Part shown: positions 58,000 to 64,000 of the stretch, in pieces
Position numbering within the stretch: position 1 is the stretch's first letter
How the letters are laid out: each line of letters starts with the position of its first letter
Source: Immersiella caudata
Lineage: Eukaryota; Ascomycota; Sordariomycetes; Sordariales; Lasiosphaeriaceae
DNA length: 64,000 nt
Direction: 5' to 3'
Assembly (NCBI GenBank): GCA_030512335.1
Contig: JAULSU010000001.1
Location: forward strand, 1,550,001-1,614,000
Notes under the pieces: generated by a model
What the model was told of the DNA's origin: nothing
Database searches by the model: none
What the model saw: the letters and a program-made list of their open reading frames with translations, nothing else
Program-made: the position numbers and the translations under genes

Positions 58000-59103
58000 G
58001 TTCAGCGGCGGAGGAGGAGCAGTATGGGCTGTGCATGGAAATGGCATTGGGCACCATCATAAATGGGGAGTTTTTAAGGGAGTTTGGGACGAGCAGGCGG
58101 GCATCACTGGACTGGGGTTGGTTCGGTCTCGAGCATTTTCACTTTTTACTATTTCTTACTGCATCTCATGATACCAAGGGCAGAACGGGCTCACCGCAAG
58201 CCCCTCCCCACGACTGAAGAGTGGAATGGAAAGCATTTTCCCAAACAATCCGAATGTTGCGTCTATCCCTTGCCTCCCATTGTGCAACACGATGTCCCTA
58301 GATAGATGCTGGCGTTATCGTCACATGCAGAAGAAGGGTGGTGGTGGAACTTGTTCGCTTTAGAGCCCCCCTTGCTTGACGTCGCTTAATGCGGAAACTG
58401 CAAGAGAGGTATTCTTCCAGCTTTAAGAATCAGTCACTTGATGAGCTGCGTCTACTTCATCTCGGTAAGGTAGAAACAAGGCGAGGACGACTTTGTGTTG
58501 CACGAGATCCGGCATGGATTAGGTGCCAACTGGTGGGGGAATTATTGTGGTCAACAATGTGTGGCTAGGCAAGCCACAAGCCACGGGACCAAAAATAACA
58601 ATAAGATCAAGCCCGTGGGCCCACCTGGCTGAATGAAGACTTGTGGGAATCTGACTTTTGCTTACCTATGTAAGCAAGGTAAGCTCAAAAGTAGACACAA
58701 AAGATATGGCACCAAAGCAAATACAATTTCCCCTTGCCTGAAATCACACCCGTGGACACGTTCTTTACGTCTTACAAAATACACCTGGTGTCCTCCAATC
58801 TCCAGACTGGGAGGTTCCTCTATCACCCGCTTTTCCCCACCACATTTGTAAAGCTGATAGCGATGCGGTCGCTGGCTGGTCGGAACCAGCTTGTCTTATC
58901 TTGACACGACGTCGTAAATACCCTCGCTGTAAACCCCGGCCCTTTCCCCCTCGACTGCTTGCGTTGCCGAATAAGGTGGAAGAAGGGCGTCCTCCGTGCT
59001 CCCAATGATACAACTGTCTTTGCTTTTCTGTGTAGATGTTATGCTTACAGAAACCCTAGCGGACCTGCTACAGCTTTGAGAGTAGACGGAGGAGACCGTG
59101 GGC
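58000..59103. other. Convergent 3' region between the ELL-like and dynein light chain genes
   Basis: About 1.1 kb between facing stop codons. The minus-strand frames at 58765-59013 and 58896-59201 partly overlap the last exon of the dynein gene in other frames and are not supported. Confidence 0.5.
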
Positions 59104-59923
59104 CTACTGCGTCTTGAAGAGCAGGATGGCGCAGTGGCCGAGGTAGAAGTAGATGAAGTGCTTGGTCTCTGAAGGTTGGAAGGCAAGGTTAGAATTCTCA
59201 TGTAGGTTGTAATGTCTTAGACAAGCGCACGCGGGTACGGGCGTAGCCATGGTGGATGGTGTCGAGAGACATACCGTGCGTGACAAAGCTGCCAAAGTTG
59301 CGACCCACAATGCAGTGCCAAGTGGGGCCCTTTCGCTCATCGAACTATTCAGAAAGTTGGTGTTAGCGGCGGAACAGAGGCCGCTTGACAGCCTTGACGG
59401 CGACGGGGGGTTCGCTTTGGCGTACCGTCTTCTTGATGTGCTGCGCGATGTCCTACAGTAGCGTGGTCAGCAAAAGCACTCTTGGTAGCTAATAATAATG
59501 GACACCAAATTCCACAGAGGGGCATGGGGTGAGGAGAGCCACCAACCTTTTCGATAGAGAACTTGGACATGGCTTCCTGAGCTATGTGCGACATGTAATG
59601 GTCAGCGGTCAGGCCCTTGTTACTAGAATCGGGCAGCCCATCAACCCCACATACCAACTTCCATGGCCTCTTGTTGCATATCTTCCGTCTTGAACCGGGG
59701 AAAATAGCTGGGTTAGCCTCGTGCCAACGTGGTCGGGTTCGGAAAGCTGGGAACGTGGTGTCTCACCATGTCGGCGCTCTTGACCTGGGCTGGAAGCGCA
59801 AGACGACCATGTTAGCGCATGCGCCGCAATCGAGCAAGGGAATGTAATCCGGAAGTTGCACTCACCTTCCAACTTCTCCCGGGGGGCCGGGGAGGCGCTC
59901 TTAGGCTCCTTGACGTCCGCCAT
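59104..59923 (-). CDS. Dynein light chain LC8 (DYNLL type), 103 aa
   Basis: LC8 is a small dimeric hub protein of cytoplasmic dynein that also binds many other partners. Seven exons code only 103 residues: 59923-59866, 59789-59767 (23 nt), 59688-59655 (34 nt), 59581-59547 (35 nt), 59452-59426 (27 nt), 59344-59275 and 59168-59104, all in phase. The protein begins MADVKEPKSASPAPREKLEA, a fungal N-terminal extension, then QVKSADMTEDMQQEAMEVAQ, EAMSKFSIEKDIAQHIKK, TFDERKGPTWHCIVGRNFGS and FVTHETKHFIYFYLGHCAIL. The last two stretches form the nearly invariant LC8 beta core. Intron 4 uses a GTTGGT donor. The frame can be extended to a TTG two codons upstream, but the ATG is at 59923. Core length (about 89 residues) matches the family. 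Confidence 0.96.
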
Positions 59924-60593
59924 TGTCAAGTTCAGGTAGTCGGGAGATGCAAGCAGGTGCGGCTGAGTCGAACCAAGCCTATCAAGCTTGCAAATTACTT
60001 AGATACTAACGTTCCGGTCAGCATTCCCAGCCACTAGGTATGGCAAGAGGCGAGAGGCGATGGCATGTTTGCTGGAGGGGTTGTGGAAGCCAGGGGCCGG
60101 CAGGGTCGCACCCGAGTGCTCCTTGCTTCCGAGTCTGGTGGGTGTAATCAAGGGTCTAACTTACAGCGATGGCGTAAAGGGGTGCAGGGTGTAATGCGAT
60201 TGACAGATGGCGATGCTCGGAAGCTGGATGGATTGCGTGTTGTGTGTCGACAAAGTTTGACAGAGCAGAGTGTTGCGGTGTCGGCAGTCAAAACCCAGCT
60301 CAGGGGAATAGCGATGTCGCGGTCATGGGTTGGCCGTCAGGTCCAGGGCAACCGCTGGCGAACGAAACAACAGCTGGAAAACATTGCTTTTTTGCTCGAC
60401 CGGGGGGGTGTTGCCAGGGTGGGGCTCACGAGCCAATCGGTGAGTCGATAAGATAAGGGAGCGGATTGTGGGGCTCTAAATTTTCTGGAACCAAACAACC
60501 TCTTCGCATTTTTCTCCTTCAGGCGACCCTATTCCCTTTCTTCCACTTCGCTTCAAACACAATGCAGGTGCGGTAACCTCATCCCTTCAAACA
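59924..60593. other. Divergent promoter of the dynein light chain gene and MRD1
   Basis: About 670 bp between head-to-head start codons. A plus-strand frame at 60065-60451 is not supported. The MRD1-proximal 100 bp is pyrimidine-rich (TTTTTCTCCTTCAGG, CCCTTTCTTCC). An extra ATG-CAG followed by GT at 60562-60568 could be a small leader start. Confidence 0.5.
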
Positions 60594-63362
60594 ATGCCGG
60601 CAACCCAGGCCGATGCCGCTTCGGCGGTGACCGAATCCTCGAGGCTTTTCGTCAAGAACCTGCCGCCAAACATCACTGAGGCTGACTTCCGGAAGCACTT
60701 CTCGGCCCAGGGTCGGGAGGTGACGGATGTCAAGCTCATCCCCCACCGCCGCATCGGGTTTGTTGGCTATAAGTCACACGATGACGCTGCAAGGGCGGTG
60801 AAGTACTTCAATCGCTCATTTATTCGCATGTCAAGGATTGCCGTCGACCTGGCGAAACCCGTAAGAGAACCCCTATCACCCCCCTCGCCCCTACCGAAGC
60901 TGACCAAAAACGGCAAGATTGCAGACTCATTGCCTATCAAGCATGCGCCTAAGTCTTTTGCGGCACGTGGGGACTCGAGTGTCGCCCCTCCGTCTACGAA
61001 ACTGCCCGACGTAGGTGGGGGGGACGATTCTAGTCAGAAGAAGAGAAAGCGTGACAACCTTGACGAGGCCGATCCCAAGCTTCAAGAATTTCTTGAGGTC
61101 ATGGGCCACCCGGCTAAGAGGTCGAGAGGCCAAGGCACTCTCAATGGTGCGCTGGAGTCGGAAGCGGTGTCATTGACAACGCCTGTGATAGAGGCCGGCG
61201 AAAGCGACGACGAGTACGAGGACATACCCGCCCGCCAGCACAACCCAGATCCCAAAGAAGCATCACTGCCCGACAAAGTCATTGATGTACCCCAGTTGGA
61301 TTCCGACGCCGCTGTGGCGCAACCTCCGGACGTTACAATTGGAGAAGTGCCGCATGTGGCAGGGGCTGGAACAGATGACGACTGGTTGCGGTCAAGAACA
61401 AGTCGTTTGCTTGACCTTGTTGATCCTGATGACCCCGGATTCGCGGCTCGGCTAAGTGCGGCTATTCCTGCAGCTATCCCTGTGACAGAGGTGCCTTCTG
61501 TAGTTATAGAGGAGGGGCCTCAGGGGGGTGCGGGTGACAGGATCGATGAGAAAATGCCCAAGCCCACGAGTTCAGACGACCCGGCAGAGATGGTGCGGCG
61601 GACACGTCGCCTATTCCTTCGGAATCTCAGTTACACCGCCACGGAAGATAACATCAGGGAACACTTCACTAGATTTGGAGAACTGGAAGAGGTAAGATAC
61701 TTTCAGCTTTTCCCCTTGACTATTTTCTTCTATGATGAACCCCTGATAGGGACATCTTATGCCAAAGGCATATGATGAGAGATTGGGCTCGGTATTTTAG
61801 TAGATGCTTCGAGTAACTGAAGAAGGACGTTGCCATGATTATTTCTATACCTGAAAGTCAGAGGTATCAACACCTTGCTAATCGCGACGCAGGTCAATCT
61901 TCCATTGGACAAACAAGGTAAAAGCAAGGGTTTTGCGATGATCCAGTTCGAGGATCCCTCGTCCGCAATGGCAGCATTCCAGACGGATGGTACAGCCTTT
62001 GAAGGTCGTATTATTCACATCCTCCCTGCTGCCGCCAAGCGAGAGGGGCTGAATGAGTTCGCAATCTCCAAGCTGCCGCTGAAGAAGCAGCAGCTACTCC
62101 GGAAAAAGGCCGAGGCCGCGTCCAGCACGTTCAACTGGAATTCTCTCTTCATGAGCCAAGACGCCGTGAACACCGCGGTTGCTGAACGTCTCGGCGTCTC
62201 AAAACATGAGCTCCTTGACCCCACCGACGCGTCGGCCGCTGTGAAACAAGCAGTGGCGGAAACCACCGTGATCCAGGAGGCCAAGGCCTACTTTGCAGCC
62301 AACGGCGTAAACATCGAGGCGTTCAAGTCTCAGCAACGGGGCGATACGTCCATCCTGGTAAAGAACATCCGGAACACATCAATTGAGGAGCTCCGGCAGC
62401 TGTTTGAGGAGCATGGCACAGTGCTGAGGGTTGTGATGCCGCCAAGTGGTACCATCGCCATCGTCCAGTTCGCCCAGCCTGCGCAGTGCAGGACTGCATT
62501 CGCCAGGAAGGCCTACTCCAGGTTCAAGGACTCGGTCCTGTTTCTAGAGAAAGGCCCGAAAGGTCTGTTCGTAGACAAGGTGGCTCCCGTTGTGGACCGT
62601 CCTGCTGGTATCCAAAAGACGTCCGTGGCTGAGTTGCTGGAACGCGATGACGAGGTGGATCAGGTGGAAGCCGGCTCCCTCTACGTCCGCAATCTTAATT
62701 TTTCCACCACAAGCGACAAGCTCACAGACGCCTTCAAACATCTCGACGGTTTTGTCAGTGCGAAGGTTAAGACGAAGACTGACCCAAAGAGGCCTGGTGA
62801 GGTGCTCAGCATGGGTTTTGGCTTCTGCGCGTTCCGGACAAAGGAACAGGCGCAAGCCGCCCTGAAGGTCATGGATGGCTTTGTTCTCGACAGCCACAAG
62901 CTGGGAGTCAAGGCCTCTCACCGGGGGGTGGATGCTGCGGAAGAGCAGAGAAAACAGGATCTGGCGAAGAAGGCAGCTGGGCTTCGAACCAAGCTCGTCA
63001 TCAAAAATCTTCCGTTCGAGACTTCTAAGCAAGAAGTCCGCGCACTCTTCAGCACGTATGGCAAGCTGGTTGCGCTCCGCATCCCCAAGAAGTTCAACAA
63101 TACTTCTCGAGGCTTCGCATTTGCTGAGTTTTCTACGGCCAAGGAGGCGTTGAACGCATTGAATTCACTAAAAGATACCCATCTTCTAGGACGACGGCTG
63201 GTGATTGATTTCGCCGAGGCCGAGGAGGTTGATCCAGAAGAACAGATTAAGGCGATGGAGAAGAAGATGCGGGGACAGGTCAACAAGGTCGCCCTGCAGC
63301 AGCTTACAGGGAGAGGGCGAACAAAGGTCAATATTGGCAACGACGCCGAGGACGCAGAATGA
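60594..63362 (+). CDS. MRD1: Multiple RNA-binding domain protein Mrd1, five RRMs, 855 aa
   Basis: Mrd1 is an essential nucleolar SSU-processome factor that binds pre-rRNA and helps release U3 and form the decoding-centre structure. Exons are 60594-61691 and 61893-63362; the 201-nt intron lies inside RRM2 (FGELEE-VNLPLDKQGKSKGF). RRM1 (about residues 16-95) has SSRLFVKNLPPNITEADFRK and IGFVGYKSHDDAARAVKYF, the strongly conserved Mrd1 start. RRM2 (about 336-415) starts RRLFLRNLSYTATEDNIREH. RRM3 (about 515-590) reads TSILVKNIRNTSIEELRQLF, RRM4 (about 625-715) SLYVRNLNFSTTSDKLTDAF and RRM5 (about 733-815) TKLVIKNLPFETSKQEVRAL. An acidic linker separates RRM1 from RRM2; FNWNSLFMSQDAVNTAVAER between RRM2 and RRM3 is a conserved Mrd1 segment. 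Length and order match the family. Confidence 0.96.
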
Positions 63363-64000
63363 CAGTATGAAAGAAAAATGTCTACATAGGTCTCATGGCG
63401 GCAGATGCAGGACGGGGTGGCTGTCTCAGCGCCCGTTGCCAAGGAGGCTTCTACGCACCCTTGCCACCGATCCGAAGAAACACAGCCATTTCTCTCCCCA
63501 CGCTCCAGCTCCTCAACTGATCAGTATTCCGTGTGGGTAATCTCGTTCCCATGCCTCGGACAAGCTTTTCCTCAGTCTGGACGCTCCCCGCAGCAGATCG
63601 CCTGCTTGCGGACTGGGAAAGGGTGTTGTCATGGGTAGCGGATCTCATTCCCTTGCGTGCCAGTTGGCGCTTTCTTCCTGGATGTACCCCCCGCAGCTGA
63701 CCCAACAAGTGTTTGGCCGTCCTGCTCTAGCCCTGGGCAGGGTGTTGCAGACATAGGTAGCCCTATTTATTCCAATAATCGGAAATCGGGCTCGACCCTG
63801 CCGATGCGGTGTCGAGGGGCCGCTGATCGATCCCCCCCCCTCTATTAAGTCACAATGGTATCCCGCCCATGCTTGAGCTTGCTTGCCTCGAGCATTTTTA
63901 TATCTCGTCTGGCTTGCATCTTGACGACTACCATTCCTTGAGAACATTTCTCCAGCTCCGGTTCTCGTTTCACATGCGTTCCTAGAGTCGCCTTATACCT
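63363..64000. other. Gene-free right edge
   Basis: About 640 bp downstream of MRD1. The short frames on both strands are without support; a gene beginning beyond the window could use part of it. Confidence 0.4.

Overview
The window is nuclear DNA from a filamentous ascomycete (Pezizomycotina), most likely a Sordariomycete. The reasons are: genes split by many short introns (about 48-90 nt) with GT-AG ends and CTRAC-type branch sites; pyrimidine-rich leaders; an L-arabinitol 4-dehydrogenase of the fungal pentose pathway; a LaeA-type methyltransferase; and wide gene-free stretches between housekeeping genes. The species cannot be named from the sequence alone. All gene models below were built by hand from reading frames, splice sites and phase, without transcript data.

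Layout, left to right: an unrecognised 1135-residue protein (+); an APC-family amino-acid/choline/GABA-type permease (-); nicotinate phosphoribosyltransferase (-), divergent from the SSU-processome protein Utp4 (+); a BAP31/Yet3-like ER protein (-); a tiny spliced gene for a secreted cysteine peptide (+); L-arabinitol 4-dehydrogenase (+); ATP synthase subunit g (+); a gene-free stretch; a six-exon LaeA-like methyltransferase (-); a 5.1 kb gene-free stretch; a helix-hairpin-helix protein (-), divergent from a ZNF706-like zinc-finger protein (+); a 2-oxoglutarate/Fe(II) dioxygenase (-); Utp17/Nan1 (-), divergent from RNA polymerase subunit Rpb10 (+); a 4.1 kb stretch with a coding-like remnant; a seven-exon conserved-looking fungal protein (+); a frame-broken secreted-protein locus (+); an Efm2-like lysine methyltransferase (-); a Pro/Ser/Arg-rich protein (-); a 5.9 kb gene-free stretch; an ELL-like elongation factor (+); a seven-exon LC8 dynein light chain (-), divergent from Mrd1 (+).

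By function, the strongest theme is ribosome production. Utp4 and Utp17 belong to the same t-UTP/UTP-A subcomplex of the small-subunit processome, Mrd1 acts in the same pre-rRNA processing machine, Rpb10 is shared by all three nuclear RNA polymerases, and the Efm2-like enzyme probably methylates a translation elongation factor. The others are ordinary metabolism (NAD salvage, arabinose catabolism, ATP synthase), transport, ER and motor proteins. No biosynthetic cluster, CRISPR array, transposon, rRNA or convincing tRNA was seen.

The most unusual item is the 60-residue secreted peptide gene at 15527-15775, with a signal peptide, a Lys-Arg site and a short CC-x4-C core. It is split by an intron, so no single reading frame reveals it.
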